Part shown: in pieces, positions 36,248 to 46,639 of the stretch
Numbering within the stretch: the first letter of the stretch is position 1
Layout of the letters: each line of letters starts with the position of its first letter
Assembly (NCBI RefSeq): GCF_004296405.1
Contig: NZ_PSRR01000011.1
Span: 1 to 62,195 of the forward strand
DNA from: Bradyrhizobium sp. Leo170
GTDB taxonomy: Bacteria; Pseudomonadota; Alphaproteobacteria; Rhizobiales; Xanthobacteraceae
DNA length: 62,195 nt
Direction of reading: 5' to 3'
Program-made: the position numbers and the translations under genes
Notes under the pieces: generated by a model
Told to the model about the DNA's origin: nothing
Seen by the model: the letters and a program-made list of their open reading frames with translations, nothing else
Databases searched by the model: none

Positions 36248-36495
36248 GGTCGGGAGTATTTAGTGCGTCGGTATCACTGACGCCAGTAGGAGCGCGCTAG
36301 CTCGTGCGCGGGGCTCCGCACGAGATGGTCCGGTCTGAGCATCACCTCCCGGCGGAACGCGATCTGCCTGGCCGATGGGGGTTCTTGCAAGGTATTGAAA
36401 ACGTCCAATTCATAGATATTTTTGTGAGAGGCGGACACGACCGCCCCTTCGAATGCTGCATTTGCTCCCAACCCCACCTAATGTCCGGAATGCGA

Positions 36496-37917
36496 ATGAA
36501 AGATTCGACATCGGCCAGCCTGCGCAGCCTGCCATCTGTCTCGGCGATCTTGAATTCGGATTCGGCTGTCGCCCTGTTGCAGCGCTTTGGGCGCGTGGCG
36601 TCGACTGAGGCTATTCGCGCCACGATCGACGACGCCCGGAACGAGATAAGGAGCGGTGCCCCGCCTCCCAGCATCGAGGACGTTGCGCTTCGCGCCTTGG
36701 CGCTGCTCAACGAAGGGGACATGTCAGGACTGCGTTCGCTGTTCAATCTGACCGGGACCATTCTGCACACCAACTTCGGCCGGGCCTCGCTTGCCGACGA
36801 GGCGATCGAGGCAGCCGTCGCGGCAATGCGCGGCCCCGTAGCACTCGAATTCGATCTCTCGACGGGCAAGCGGGGCGAGCGCGACGATCACGTGCGGCAG
36901 CTCCTTTGCGAGCTGACCGGCGCGGAAGACGCAACCATCGTCAACAACAATGCAGCGGCGGTTCTGCTCTGCCTCAACACGCTGGCTCAAGGGCGCGAAG
37001 CGATCGTCTCGCGCGGCGAACTGATCGAGATTGGCGGCGCCTTCCGTATGCCTGATATCATGGCGCGGGCCGGTGCAAACATGGTCGAAGTGGGAACCAC
37101 CAACCGAACGCACGCGAAGGATTACCGCGCGGCACTGAGCGAACGGACCGGCGTCATCCTGAAAGTTCATACGTCGAACTATCGCATCCAGGGCTTCACG
37201 GCTGAAGTCGGCGCCGCGGAACTTGCGACCATCGCCGGCGAAGCGAACGTTCCGCTGCTGAACGATCTCGGGTCCGGCACGCTGGTCGATCTTTCGAAGT
37301 ACGGTTTGCAAAAGGAGCCGACGGTGCGGGAGGCGGTTGCGGCCGGCGCCGGCCTCCTGACATTTTCGGGCGACAAGCTGCTTGGCGGACCTCAGGCAGG
37401 TTTCGTTGTCGGCAAGACATCCTTGATCGCCGCGATCAACCGCAATCCGATGAAGCGCGCGCTCCGCGTCGACAAGGTCAGACTTGCCGCCATCGAGGCG
37501 ACGTTGAAGCTCTATCGCGATCCGGATCGGCTGGCCGAACGTTTGCCGACTTTGCGAATGCTGGCGCGGTCCAAGACGGATATCGAAGCCCAAGCTAGCC
37601 GGTTGCGCCCGGTCGTCGTTCAGGCCGTTGGCAAGGCTTACACGGTGGATTTGTGCAGTTGTGAAAGCCAGATCGGCTCGGGCGCGCTGCCGCTCGACAC
37701 CATCGCCAGCGCAGGTCTTGTGATTCGCTCCGCCTCCGGAAGCGGCGCGCTCGACCGACTGGCGGCCGCCTTGCGCGAGTTGCGACGGCCTGTGATCGGA
37801 CGAATTGCAGATGATGGCCTGACGCTGGATTTGCGCTGCCTGTCGGAGGAAGATGAATTCGTATCCACCCTTTCCGAATTGAATCCTGCCGAATTGAATC
37901 CTGATGCGCCGACCTGA
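36496..37917 (+). CDS. selA: L-seryl-tRNA(Sec) selenium transferase
   Basis: SelA converts Ser-tRNA(Sec) to Sec-tRNA(Sec) with selenophosphate. The 473-residue protein has LFNLTGTILHTNFGRASLAD at about 82-101, NNNAAAVLLCLNTLAQGREA, and the PLP-binding lysine in LLTFSGDKLLGGPQAG (Lys294). GSGALPLDTIASAGLVIRSA marks the C-terminal domain. Start candidates are ATG at 36481, 36490 and 36496, and I use the last, which has GGA at eight bases. An open frame to 36304 adds about 60 residues without family character. selB starts 4 bases after its stop. Confidence 0.95.
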   Translation: MKDSTSASLRSLPSVSAILNSDSAVALLQRFGRVASTEAIRATIDDARNEIRSGAPPPSIEDVALRALALLNEGDMSGLRSLFNLTGTILHTNFGRASLADEAIEAAVAAMRGPVALEFDLSTGKRGERDDHVRQLLCELTGAEDATIVNNNAAAVLLCLNTLAQGREAIVSRGELIEIGGAFRMPDIMARAGANMVEVGTTNRTHAKDYRAALSERTGVILKVHTSNYRIQGFTAEVGAAELATIAGEANVPLLNDLGSGTLVDLSKYGLQKEPTVREAVAAGAGLLTFSGDKLLGGPQAGFVVGKTSLIAAINRNPMKRALRVDKVRLAAIEATLKLYRDPDRLAERLPTLRMLARSKTDIEAQASRLRPVVVQAVGKAYTVDLCSCESQIGSGALPLDTIASAGLVIRSASGSGALDRLAAALRELRRPVIGRIADDGLTLDLRCLSEEDEFVSTLSELNPAELNPDAPT

Positions 37918-37920
37918 GCA

Positions 37921-39921
37921 ATGATCATCGGAACGGCCGGCCATATCGATCATGGCAAGACCGCGCTGGTCAAAGCATTGACCGGTGTCGATGGCGACCG
38001 GCTGAAGGAAGAAAAGGCGCGGGGCATCACCATCGATCTCGGCTTCGCCTATCTGCCCGTCGATGGCGGGGAGATCCTGGGCTTTATCGACGTTCCAGGT
38101 CACGAGCGCCTGGTACATACCATGCTCGCCGGCGCAAGCGGCATTGACTTCGCCTTGCTCGTGATCGCCGCAGATGACGGCATCATGCCGCAAACGCTGG
38201 AGCACCTGGCGATCATCGATCTGCTTGGCATCAGGCACGGAATCGTCGCGCTGACCAAGTCCGATCTGGTTTCGCCGCAGCGGCTTGTTGACCTCTCCGC
38301 ACAAGTCCGCGAAGCAATCGGAGGGACCTCCATTGAGGGAGCCGACATTGTCCCGGTGTCCGCGCCGACGGGGCGGGGAATTGACGACCTGCGCGCAAGG
38401 CTGGCGGCGTCGACCAAGCATGTTTCCAAACGTTCGGCGGCGGGCCGTTTTCGGCTCGCGGTTGACCGCGTCTTTACCCTCCAGGGGATAGGCGTTGTCG
38501 TTACCGGCACGGTGTTGTCCGGTTCCGTTCGCGTCGAGGATCACATCCTCATTAGTCCGTCGGGCCTGCCTGCGCGCGTGCGATCCCTGCATGCTCAGAA
38601 CAGACCGTCGGAGATCGGACGAGCCGGGGACCGTTGCGCGCTCAATCTCGCCGGCGAAGGCATCACGAAAGAGAGCATTCATCGAGGCGATGTGCTGCTG
38701 GATCCCAACCTGCACGCGCCAACGGATCGGATCGATGCCGGGCTGCGTCTGTTGCCGGGCGAGACCAAACCGCTCAAGCAATGGCTTCCGGTCCGGTTGC
38801 ACCACGGCTCTACCGAAATGGGTGCGCATGTCGTGCTGCTGGGCGATGAGCCCGTTCGTCCAGGCGCGACGGCCGATGTTCAACTCGTGCTGGAGCGGCC
38901 GATCGCCGCCGCCATTCCGGATCGCTACGTGATCCGCGATGCGTCCGCGCAACGCACGATGGGCGGCGGTTATTTCATCGATCTGCGTCCGCCGAAGCGG
39001 CGGCGCGGAACGGCCGAACGGCGGGCGCAGCGTGCCGCCCTTGCGCTTTTCGATCCGCTGACTGCTTTCAAGAAGCTGCTGGCCACATCGCCATTCGCCT
39101 GGGACCTCGCCGCCTTTGCAAGAGGCCGCGCGCTGTCCGCGACAGAAGCAAAGCGCATCGAAGACGCACTGGACCTGGTTGTCCTGGAGACGCGGGAATC
39201 GAGACTCGCGCTCGCCCCCGACCGTTGGCAATTGGTGCTCGCCGAGCTCACTGAGCACGTCGCCGCCTACCATCGCGACAATCCCGATCTGCAAGGGATC
39301 GGACGCGAGAAACTCCGGCTTATGTTCCAGCCGCCGCTGCCGGCGGCGGAATTCTCCGCAGCGTTGCAAAAAATGGCGTCGATGGGTCATGTTGTCCTCG
39401 ACGGCTCCTTTGTGCGCTCGCCCACCCATGCCGTGCATCTTTCGCCCAGAGATGACGAATTCTGGGCCACGATCCAACCGCTCCTGGCAGGAGGCGCCCG
39501 CTTCCGCCCGCCACGCGTGCGCGACATCGCGACCGCAACGGGGCATCCGGAGCGCGACATCCGCAGGCTGTTGAAGCTGGCCGGCCGGATGGGCTGGGCC
39601 GACGAGATTGCCCACGACCATTTCTTCTTGCGCGGCACGGTCCTTGAAATGGTGGGCATCGTTGCCGACCTTGCCGGCCGTTCCGCAAACGGCGTTTTCA
39701 CCGCTGCGCAATTTCGCGACCGTGTCGAGAACGGCCGAAAGGTCGCCATCCAGATCCTCGACTTCTTCGATCGGCATGGCGTGACTGTCAACAAGGATGA
39801 CATGCGCCGGATAAACCGGCATCGTCTGGACTTGTTCGGACCCCTGGTGCATTCAACCGATCAAACAATACAGGGAAGAGAATCGTCCCCGGTGGGGCGT
39901 TCGGACTTCAAATCCGAGTGA
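37921..39921 (+). CDS. selB: Selenocysteine-specific elongation factor
   Basis: The GTPase domain opens with GTAGHIDHGKTALVKALTGV (P-loop). FIDVPGHERLVHTMLAGASG (switch II) and LTKSDL follow. EF-Tu-like domains II and III follow to about residue 360. The C-terminal half (about 370-640) holds the winged helices that bind the SECIS hairpin, with RLMFQPPLPAAEFSAALQKM and FYDRHG-like ILDFFDRHGVTVNKDDMRRI. At 666 residues it is slightly longer than E. coli SelB (614). The last 15 codons and stop lie inside the tRNA-Sec gene, so its real protein end is read through the tRNA 5' half. Confidence 0.96.
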   Translation: MIIGTAGHIDHGKTALVKALTGVDGDRLKEEKARGITIDLGFAYLPVDGGEILGFIDVPGHERLVHTMLAGASGIDFALLVIAADDGIMPQTLEHLAIIDLLGIRHGIVALTKSDLVSPQRLVDLSAQVREAIGGTSIEGADIVPVSAPTGRGIDDLRARLAASTKHVSKRSAAGRFRLAVDRVFTLQGIGVVVTGTVLSGSVRVEDHILISPSGLPARVRSLHAQNRPSEIGRAGDRCALNLAGEGITKESIHRGDVLLDPNLHAPTDRIDAGLRLLPGETKPLKQWLPVRLHHGSTEMGAHVVLLGDEPVRPGATADVQLVLERPIAAAIPDRYVIRDASAQRTMGGGYFIDLRPPKRRRGTAERRAQRAALALFDPLTAFKKLLATSPFAWDLAAFARGRALSATEAKRIEDALDLVVLETRESRLALAPDRWQLVLAELTEHVAAYHRDNPDLQGIGREKLRLMFQPPLPAAEFSAALQKMASMGHVVLDGSFVRSPTHAVHLSPRDDEFWATIQPLLAGGARFRPPRVRDIATATGHPERDIRRLLKLAGRMGWADEIAHDHFFLRGTVLEMVGIVADLAGRSANGVFTAAQFRDRVENGRKVAIQILDFFDRHGVTVNKDDMRRINRHRLDLFGPLVHSTDQTIQGRESSPVGRSDFKSE

Positions 39922-39969
39922 GGCAGCGAGCCTGTCTTTGGTGGGTTCGACTCCCGCTCTCTTCCGCCA
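39874..39969 (+). tRNA. selC: tRNA-Sec (anticodon TCA)
   Basis: The 96-nt gene has an 8-bp acceptor stem (GGAAGAGA pairs TCTCTTCC) and a 6-bp D stem with a 4-base loop (CGTCCC, CGGT, GGGGCG). The anticodon arm TCGGA-CTTCAAA-TCCGA puts TCA at 39908-39910. A long variable arm (AGGC/GCCT stem), the T loop TTCGACT, discriminator G and an encoded CCA complete it. The 8-bp acceptor and 6-bp D stem separate Sec from Ser tRNAs. It starts 48 nt before the end of selB and ends 13 nt before the convergent selD stop. Confidence 0.96.
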
Positions 39970-39982
39970 CTTCCTGAATGAC

Positions 39983-41029
39983 CTAGATGATCTCAATGGC
40001 GGGCTCGCCTGCGCCGACCGATCCAATGATGCTGGCGCGCGGATAACCGGCGGCTTTGATCATCGCGCAGATCGCCTCAGCTCGATCCGCCTTGCAGGCC
40101 ACCAGCAAACCACCGGATGTTTGCGGATCGGTCAACAGCGCACGCCGCCATGACGGTAACTCAGGCGGCAGCATCACCTGATGACCGTAGCTCGCCCAGT
40201 TGCGCTCGGAGGCGCCGGTAATATAGCCCGAAAGCGCCAGCCGCTGCGCCGCTTCGAGAAACGGGATGCGGCTCTGCTCTATCGTCAGGCGCACGCGGGC
40301 CCCTCGCGCGATTTCAAGGCCATGCCCCAACAGGCCGAACCCGGTCACATCGGTGATGCCATGGACATCCGCGTTGTCACCCAGCACCTGACCGATCCGG
40401 TTCAGCAAGGTCGTTGATGCAATCATCTCCGCATAGGCCTCGTCGGAGAGCGCGCGCTTCTTGAAGGCGGCCGAATAGATGCCGATGCCAATGCCCTTGG
40501 TCAGGATCAACGCGTCGCCGGGACGGGCGCCGGAATTCTTGCGAACGTTATCCGGGCTGCACAACCCGATCACGGCAAGACCATAGATCGGCTCTACGGA
40601 ATCGATCGAATGACCGCCCGCGATGGGAATGCCGGCCTCAGCGCAGATCGACGCGCCGCCGCCCAGAATCCCCTGCACGGTTTCGATCGGAAGTTTTCCG
40701 AGCGGCATGCCGAGAATGGCGAGCGCCATGATCGGCTTTCCGCCCATGGCATAGACGTCGGATATCGCGTTCGCCGCCGCGATCCGTCCGAAATCATGCG
40801 GATCGTCTACGACCGGCATGAAGAAGTCGGTGGTTGCGATAATGCAGGTCTTGTCGTCGATCTGCCAGACCGCGGCGTCATCCCCGGTTTCGGTGCCGAC
40901 GAGGAGCTGTGCGTAAGGCGCAGCCGCTGCTTGATTGGCGAGAAGTTGCTGGAGAACGGACGGGGCCAGTTTGCAGCCGCAGCCTCCTCCATGGGCAAGA
41001 TCAGTCAAACGAACGGATGGTGTCAACAT
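39983..41029 (-). CDS. selD: Selenide, water dikinase
   Basis: SelD makes selenophosphate from selenide and ATP. The 348 residues begin with the catalytic loop [13 protein letters not shown], with Cys (not Sec) in the active position and the essential Lys three residues on. Family stretches are [40 protein letters not shown] and [20 protein letters not shown]. It leads with a 3-base gap into fdhE, which suggests one transcript selD... in fact selD lies downstream of fdhE on the minus strand. The minus-strand order is fdoG-fdoH-fdoI-fdhE-selD. Confidence 0.96.
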   Translation of the reverse strand: MLTPSVRLTDLAHGGGCGCKLAPSVLQQLLANQAAAAPYAQLLVGTETGDDAAVWQIDDKTCIIATTDFFMPVVDDPHDFGRIAAANAISDVYAMGGKPIMALAILGMPLGKLPIETVQGILGGGASICAEAGIPIAGGHSIDSVEPIYGLAVIGLCSPDNVRKNSGARPGDALILTKGIGIGIYSAAFKKRALSDEAYAEMIASTTLLNRIGQVLGDNADVHGITDVTGFGLLGHGLEIARGARVRLTIEQSRIPFLEAAQRLALSGYITGASERNWASYGHQVMLPPELPSWRRALLTDPQTSGGLLVACKADRAEAICAMIKAAGYPRASIIGSVGAGEPAIEII

Positions 41030-41032
41030 GGA

Positions 41033-41965
41033 TCAACCTTCTCCCGTCAGCAGCAATGGATTGGGTGCGTGACGCGACCAGCCGGCTTCGCCGACAAGCA
41101 CATCGAGCCCGAGTGTCGCGAGATCGTCGGCGAACGGGTCGGCCTTGGTGTCCTGCTTCTGGTAGATCATCTTCGCATAGGTATGGCATTCGTTGCAGGT
41201 CTCGGCTTTGACCGCGTCGCTGTCACCTTCGATACCTTCGAGCGCGACTGAGCGCGATTCGCCGCAAGTAATGCAAACCGCGCGAACGTGATTCCACGCC
41301 GTCGAGCAGAGCGAGCAGTAAAGATAACGCACGCCCGGCGTCTGCCCCGACGCCGTCACCAGACCTGCGCTGGGTGTCGAGCCGCAGCACGGGCAAAGTC
41401 CGCGGCGCTCCAACAAACGAAGCGACGATGCGGGCAGGCTCGCCGCCATGCGCGTGAAATAGACCTGCAATGCGGCGGCAATGTAGAGCGCCGCGCCGGC
41501 CTGCGAAGCTCCGACGTGGCCGTGAAGGAATGCATCGGCCAACCGCTCGAGCGTGGCGGCGTCGCTTGCGCGCAGTTCCGCCATGACCGCCAGCGCTTGT
41601 GGCGGCGCAGATGCGTTGTCGAAATTATCCAGTAATGCCGTCAAGCCGTCGCGCCAGGCAGAATCTCTGCGATGTCCATCCGCAGCGAGTGGCGGCATGC
41701 GGGCTTCGACCGCCTGTTCGACAGCAAATCGGTCGGGGGGCACGGGAGACTTCGCGGTGATCGCCGCGGCCTGCTGAGCCCGAGCGAGGTGCGACATGAA
41801 ACGCAGCCAGTCTTCCATCGGATGCCCGGGCGCCAACGCAGCGAGCCGAGTGGATGTATTGGCGAATCTTTTCAACGGATCGGCAAGCACGATCGCCTCC
41901 GGAGCTTTGACGCCTCCGAGAACGCCCTCCCATTTTCCCTGCGGTGCGACTTCGCCTTGCCTCAC
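41033..41965 (-). CDS. fdhE: Formate dehydrogenase accessory protein FdhE
   Basis: The 310-residue cytoplasmic protein has an N-terminal helical part and a C-terminal rubredoxin-like pair of metal sites. The Cys motifs are GLCPCCGSTPSAG, YLYCSLCSTAWNHVRAVCIT with CG following, and CNECHTYAKMIY. FdhE binds the formate dehydrogenase catalytic subunit and its iron before Tat export in E. coli. The start overlaps the fdoI stop by 4 bp. FdhD, also needed for sulfuration of the molybdenum cofactor, is not in this window. Confidence 0.94.
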   Translation of the reverse strand: MRQGEVAPQGKWEGVLGGVKAPEAIVLADPLKRFANTSTRLAALAPGHPMEDWLRFMSHLARAQQAAAITAKSPVPPDRFAVEQAVEARMPPLAADGHRRDSAWRDGLTALLDNFDNASAPPQALAVMAELRASDAATLERLADAFLHGHVGASQAGAALYIAAALQVYFTRMAASLPASSLRLLERRGLCPCCGSTPSAGLVTASGQTPGVRYLYCSLCSTAWNHVRAVCITCGESRSVALEGIEGDSDAVKAETCNECHTYAKMIYQKQDTKADPFADDLATLGLDVLVGEAGWSRHAPNPLLLTGEG

Positions 41966-42648
41966 GAACCGCTCCTTATCGATGGAGTGTCATGGCTTAC
42001 GCGAGGCACCGGTCCTTTCGACCCTGTTTCTGCCAAACGTGTGAACCACTTGCGATGGTGCCGATATGCCCAGCCTGGCGTGACATAGCCTTGGGTCATG
42101 GCCCGCATCGAGCCTCTGATCCAGAGGCCGGCATAGACGTGGATGATCCATACGATGATCGCCCCGATGGCCGCCAGGCTATGGATCAGCACGGCGATCC
42201 GCTGCTGCTCGATCGTCGTGTACGACGAAAAATAGACTTCCCAGATTACAAGGCCGCTAAAGAACAGAACCGGCACCAGCAGAGCCATGGCCCAGAACAC
42301 GAACTTCTGGCCGGCATTGAATCGCGCGACTTCCGGGACGCCGTCTTCCTCATTGACGAGAACGCGGGTGATGGCCCCAGTCCAGGCGAGATCGTCGCGC
42401 GTCCACATTTCATCGCGCCAGAACTGAATGATCAACCCGGTGTAACTGATGAACAGAACAACGCCGATCCATGGATGCGCGGCGCGCGTCCATTGGCCGC
42501 CGCCGAACAGGTTCGACAAGAAGAACAGCATTGGATGAAACATCGCCAGGCCCGACAACACCAGAAGCACGAAACAGCCACCGGTGATCCAGTGGTTGAT
42601 CCGGCTGGCCGCCGAATAGCGGATGATGGTGCCGCTGGGATATGTCAT
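41962..42648 (-). CDS. fdoI: Formate dehydrogenase gamma subunit, cytochrome b556
   Basis: The 228-residue membrane protein has four TM segments. Family features are [20 protein letters not shown] (His ligand in the first TM), [20 protein letters not shown] and [20 protein letters not shown], with [20 protein letters not shown] at the cytoplasmic end. It carries two haems b, anchors the periplasmic alpha and beta subunits and passes electrons to quinone. Both its start (overlap with fdoH) and stop (overlap with fdhE) are 4-bp couplings. Confidence 0.95.
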   Translation of the reverse strand: MTYPSGTIIRYSAASRINHWITGGCFVLLVLSGLAMFHPMLFFLSNLFGGGQWTRAAHPWIGVVLFISYTGLIIQFWRDEMWTRDDLAWTGAITRVLVNEEDGVPEVARFNAGQKFVFWAMALLVPVLFFSGLVIWEVYFSSYTTIEQQRIAVLIHSLAAIGAIIVWIIHVYAGLWIRGSMRAMTQGYVTPGWAYRHHRKWFTRLAETGSKGPVPRVSHDTPSIRSGS

Positions 42649-43556
42649 CGCGGCTTCTCCGCTGAACGCAACAGCCGCTCTGCTTCGGCTTCATCTTCAG
42701 GCTGCACGTCATTCGGCCCGACCGTGATCCAGTGGAAGAATCCGGCCAGCGCGGTGAACGCAAGACCGGCGAGCGCGACGGGCTTGATCAGCCCCTTCCA
42801 GAAGCTGACGAAATCACTGATATGCGGCTGTTCCGGCAAGTCCGAATAAATCGATGGCTTATCGGCGTGATGCAGAACATACATCACGTGCGTGCCGCTG
42901 ACGCCCGGAGGATCGTAAAGCCCGGCATTCTCGAAGCCGCGCGATTTCAGATCCTTGATCCGCTCTTGAGCCCAATCCGTCATGTCGCTCTTCGTCCCGA
43001 ACATGATCGCGCCTGTCGGGCAGGTCTTGACGCAAGCCGGCTCCAGCCCCACCGACACCCGATCCGAGCACAGCGTGCATTTGTAGGACTTGTGATCGGT
43101 CTGGCTGATGCGCGGAATATTGAACGGACACCCTTTCACGCAATAGCCGCAGCCGATGCAGGCGTCGCTGACAAAATCCACGATCCCATTCGCATATTGC
43201 ACGATAGCGCCGGGCGCCGGGCAGGCTTTGAGACAACCGGGATCTTCGCAGTGCATGCAGCCATCCTTGCGGATCAGCCACTCCAGATCGCCTTTTTCAT
43301 TCTCCCATTCGTTGAAACGCATCAGCGTCCAGACTTCTGGGCCTAGATCCATCGGATTTTCGTAAGAGCCTTCGAAATATCCGACTTCGGGACGAAGGTT
43401 GTTCCATTCCATGCATGCCGACTGGCAGGCCTTGCAGCCAATGCAACGCGTCACATCGATGAGTTTTGCAACCTGTTGCTCGTAGTTGCGCGCTGCGGGA
43501 GGCGTCAAGGTCGTCGCTGAGCGCCGAATGTAGTCCTGGGACTGTAGGTCTGCCAT
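42645..43556 (-). CDS. fdoH: Formate dehydrogenase iron-sulfur beta subunit
   Basis: The 303-residue protein has four ferredoxin-type Cys clusters. These are [14 protein letters not shown] (from 39), [37 protein letters not shown], and [14 protein letters not shown] with [12 protein letters not shown]-terminal membrane helix ([20 protein letters not shown]) anchors it. This is the four-[4Fe-4S] wire between FdoG and the cytochrome. The length matches E. coli FdoH/FdnH (about 300). The start lies 11 bases after the fdoG stop. Confidence 0.96.
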   Translation of the reverse strand: MADLQSQDYIRRSATTLTPPAARNYEQQVAKLIDVTRCIGCKACQSACMEWNNLRPEVGYFEGSYENPMDLGPEVWTLMRFNEWENEKGDLEWLIRKDGCMHCEDPGCLKACPAPGAIVQYANGIVDFVSDACIGCGYCVKGCPFNIPRISQTDHKSYKCTLCSDRVSVGLEPACVKTCPTGAIMFGTKSDMTDWAQERIKDLKSRGFENAGLYDPPGVSGTHVMYVLHHADKPSIYSDLPEQPHISDFVSFWKGLIKPVALAGLAFTALAGFFHWITVGPNDVQPEDEAEAERLLRSAEKPR

Positions 43557-43567
43557 TGATCGCTCCT

Positions 43568-46500
43568 TCAGGCCGCCGGACCGGTTGCTTTTTCGACGTT
43601 CACCAGGAACGCCTTGAATTCCGGCGTCTGCGTGTTCGCATCGCCCACTGAAGGAGTCAGCGTATTGGCGCCGAATCCCTTTCGCGCCTGCCCCGTGAAA
43701 CCCCAGTGCAGGGGCACGCCGATCACATGTGTCGGTTTCCCGTCGACCGTTAAAGGCTTGATGCGCTTGGTGACGTAAGCCTTGCAGACGATGAAGCCGC
43801 GCTTCGAGGACACTCGCACCCAGCCGCCCTGGTCGATGCCCTTTTCCTTGGCCAGCGCTTCGCCAATCTCGACGAACTCCTCCGGCTGGAGGATTGCGTT
43901 GATGAGCGCGTGCTTGGTCCAGAAATGGAAATGCTCGGTGAGCCGATAGGTGGTGCCGACATACGGAAATTCGGACGAGGTGCCGAAATCTGCGCGATCA
44001 TCGGCAAACACGCGCGCCACCGGATTGGACCTCACCTTCGGATGGAGGACATTTTGAGATGGCGACTCCAGCAGCTCATAGTGCTCAGGGAACGGACCAT
44101 CCACCATCTGGTCGCGCGCGAACAATCGTCCGGTGCCTTCGGCATTCATGATGAACGGACCGACGCCATCGGACGGCTTCGTCGTCGGCGTGTAGTCGGG
44201 AACATCAATGCCGACCCACTGCTTGCCATTCCATTCGATGATGGGCTTCTCCGGATTCCACGCCTTGCCATTGAGATCGGCGCTGGCGCGATTGTAGAGA
44301 ATTCGCCGATTGGCCGGCCACGCCCAGGCCCAGTTCGGAGCGATACCCTGCTCCCGTGGATCGCTGGCGTCGCGCCGCGCCATCTGGTTGCCCTTCTCGG
44401 TGTAGCAACCCGTGAAGATCCAGCAGCCGCTTGCCGTAGTGCCGTCGTCGCGCAGTTGCGCGAAGCCGTCGAGCAGCTTGCCCGCAGCCACCGTCACCGC
44501 GCCGGTCGCGTCCTTGAGATCGACCAGCGCCCGGCCGTTCATGTCCTTCGCCAATTCCTCCGGATCGGGGCTGGTCGGGTCGGTATAATTCCAGGTCATG
44601 TTGAGGATCGGATCCGGGAATGCGCCGCCCTCCTTGCGGTACAGCTCGCGCATACGATGATAGATGCCGCTCATGATCCAGATATCCGACTTCGCGTCGC
44701 CCGGCGGCTCGGCAGCCTTCCAGTGCCATTGCAGCCAGCGCGCGGAATTGACCAGTGAGCCGTTCTCTTCGGCAAAGCAGGTCGTCGGCAACTGGAAGAC
44801 TTCGGTCTGGATCTGGGACGGATCAACGGGATTCTGGGGCCCGAAATTTTCCCAGAACCGCGAGGTCTCCGTGTCCAGCGGATCCATCGTCACCAGGAAT
44901 TTCAGCTTGCTGAGGCCGCGGCGAATCTTGCCGCGATCCGGGAATGCCTGCAACGGATTGAAGCCCTGGCAGATGTAACCGTTCATCTCGCCCTGGTTCA
45001 TCATTTCGAACGCGCGGATGATGTCGTAGAGGGGAACGTCGAGCTTGGGCAACCAGTCATAGGCCCAGTCATTGTCCGATGTCGCGGACTCGCCGAACAT
45101 CGCTTTCTGGAAGCTGACAATGAATTTTCGGTAGTTCTGCCAATAACTGACCTGACCGGGACGCAGCGGCTTGTACTGCCGCGTCTTCATGTAGTCCTCG
45201 AAGGTCGTCTCCTGATCCGTCGGCAGATACAGATAGCCGGGAATCTGGTTCGACAGCAGACCGACATCCGTCAGGCCCTGAATGTTGGAATGGCCGCGCA
45301 GCGCGTTCATGCCGCCGCCGGCGACGCCGATATTGCCGAGCAGCAATTGGACCATCGCCATGGTGCGGATATTCTGCGAGCCGACGGAATGCTGCGTCCA
45401 GCCGAGCGCGAACAGGCATGTCAGTGCCTTATCGGGCGCCGCCGTGGTGGCGATCAGCTCATAGACCTGCAGAAGCTTGTCCTGCGGCGTGCCGCTGATA
45501 CGCGACACCATCTCCGGCGTATAGCGATCGACATGCTGGCGCATCAAGTTGATGACGCAGCGCGGATTCTGCCAGGTGTCGTCAACCTTGGCGAAGCCCT
45601 GTTCGTCGAGCTCGAAATCCCAGCTCGATCTATCGTAGGTCTTCTTCTCCTCGTCATAGCCGCTGAAGAGCCCATCCGCGAATCCGAAACTCTCCTTCAC
45701 GATCAGGCCGGCGTTGGTGTAGTGCTTCACATATTCATGCTGGATCGCATTCTTTTCCAGCAAGTAACGGATCAGCCCGTTCAGGAACGCAATGTCGGTG
45801 CCCGGACGGATCGGCGCATACATGTCAGCGACCGAAGCGGTGCGCGTGAAGCGGGGATCGACAACCACCAGTTTGGCGCCGTTCTCGATCTTGGCTTCGA
45901 TCACCCATTTGAAGCCGCACGGATGCGCTTCAGCGGCGTTACCGCCCATCACGATCACCACATTGGCATTCTTGATGTCCTGCCAGGTGTTGGTCATCGC
46001 ACCGCGACCGAATGATGGGGCCAAACTGGCCACCGTCGGTCCGTGTCAGACACGCGCCTGGTTGTCGAAAACCACCATGCCGAGCGCGCGCACGACCTTC
46101 CATGTCGCGTAGGAGGTCTCGGTCGACGACGCAGACGCAGCCAGCATGCCGGTGCTGGTCCATCGATTCACGGTCGTGCCGGCGGCGTTCTTGGCGATGA
46201 AATTCTTGTCGCGGTCGTCCTTCATCAGCCGCGCGATACGGTCGAGCGCGAAGTCCCAGCTGACTTCCTTGAACGCGTTGCTACCGGGAGCGCGATAGCG
46301 CGGCGCTCTCAGCCGCGTCGGCGCATGAACGACGTCCAAGAGGCCCGCGCCTTTCGGACAAAGCGTCCCGCGGTTCACCGGATGATCCGGATCGCCCTCG
46401 ATATGGATGATGTTGGATCGCGCATTCTTGGCACGGTCGCCCATGCTGTAGATCAGTATGCCGCAGGCGACAGAGCAATAGGTGCAGGTGTTGCGGGTCT

Positions 46501-46639
46501 CGGTCGCGGCCGCCAATTTGTACGGCCGAACCGCGGCGGCGAGCGCCTCGCCGGTATAGCCAAAGCCGAGTGCACCGACGCTGGAGGCTGCAAGGCTGGT
46601 GCCGGTGAGTTTGATGAATCCGCGACGACTCAAATTCAT
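43568..46639 (-). CDS. fdoG: Selenocysteine formate dehydrogenase alpha subunit (TGA at codon 198)
   Basis: Periplasmic, respiratory formate oxidation at a molybdopterin site. The 1023 residues open with a Tat leader ([20 protein letters not shown]) and a [4Fe-4S] site ([10 protein letters not shown], with Cys94 in GTLCPKG). Codon 198 (46046-46048) is TGA. Before it the protein reads FDNQARV and after it [19 protein letters not shown], just as around Sec196 of E. coli FdnG/FdoG. I therefore join the two frames as one selenoprotein. The ATG at 46639 follows GGAGG at seven bases. Catalysis depends on the selA/selB/selC/selD genes next door. Confidence 0.95.
46006..46048 (-). promoter_or_regulatory. 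SECIS hairpin of fdoG
   Basis: Counting the U of UGA as 1, an outer stem pairs GACCGA (46041-46036) with TCGGTC (46011-46006). The upper stem pairs GG, then GGCCA, with TGGCC and CC, leaving U17 (46032) bulged and GUU in the apical loop. The loop has G23 (46026) and U24 (46025). E. coli SECIS elements need bulged U17 and loop G23/U24 for SelB binding (recalled). The fold keeps these positions, while the stem bases differ, so it should recruit the SelB encoded here. Confidence 0.85.

Noticed and set aside
36304..36495. N-terminal extension of selA
   Set aside because: The upstream 60 residues lack SelA character and a ribosome site, and would occupy the divergent promoter region.
36724..39852. 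1042-residue minus-strand ORF across selA and selB
   Set aside because: It is antisense to two genes with complete family motifs and has no recognisable domain.
46046..46048. In-frame TGA splitting fdoG into two frames, as in a pseudogene
   Set aside because: The flanking residues match the Sec site of FdnG/FdoG, a SECIS hairpin follows, and all sel genes are adjacent. It is a Sec codon.
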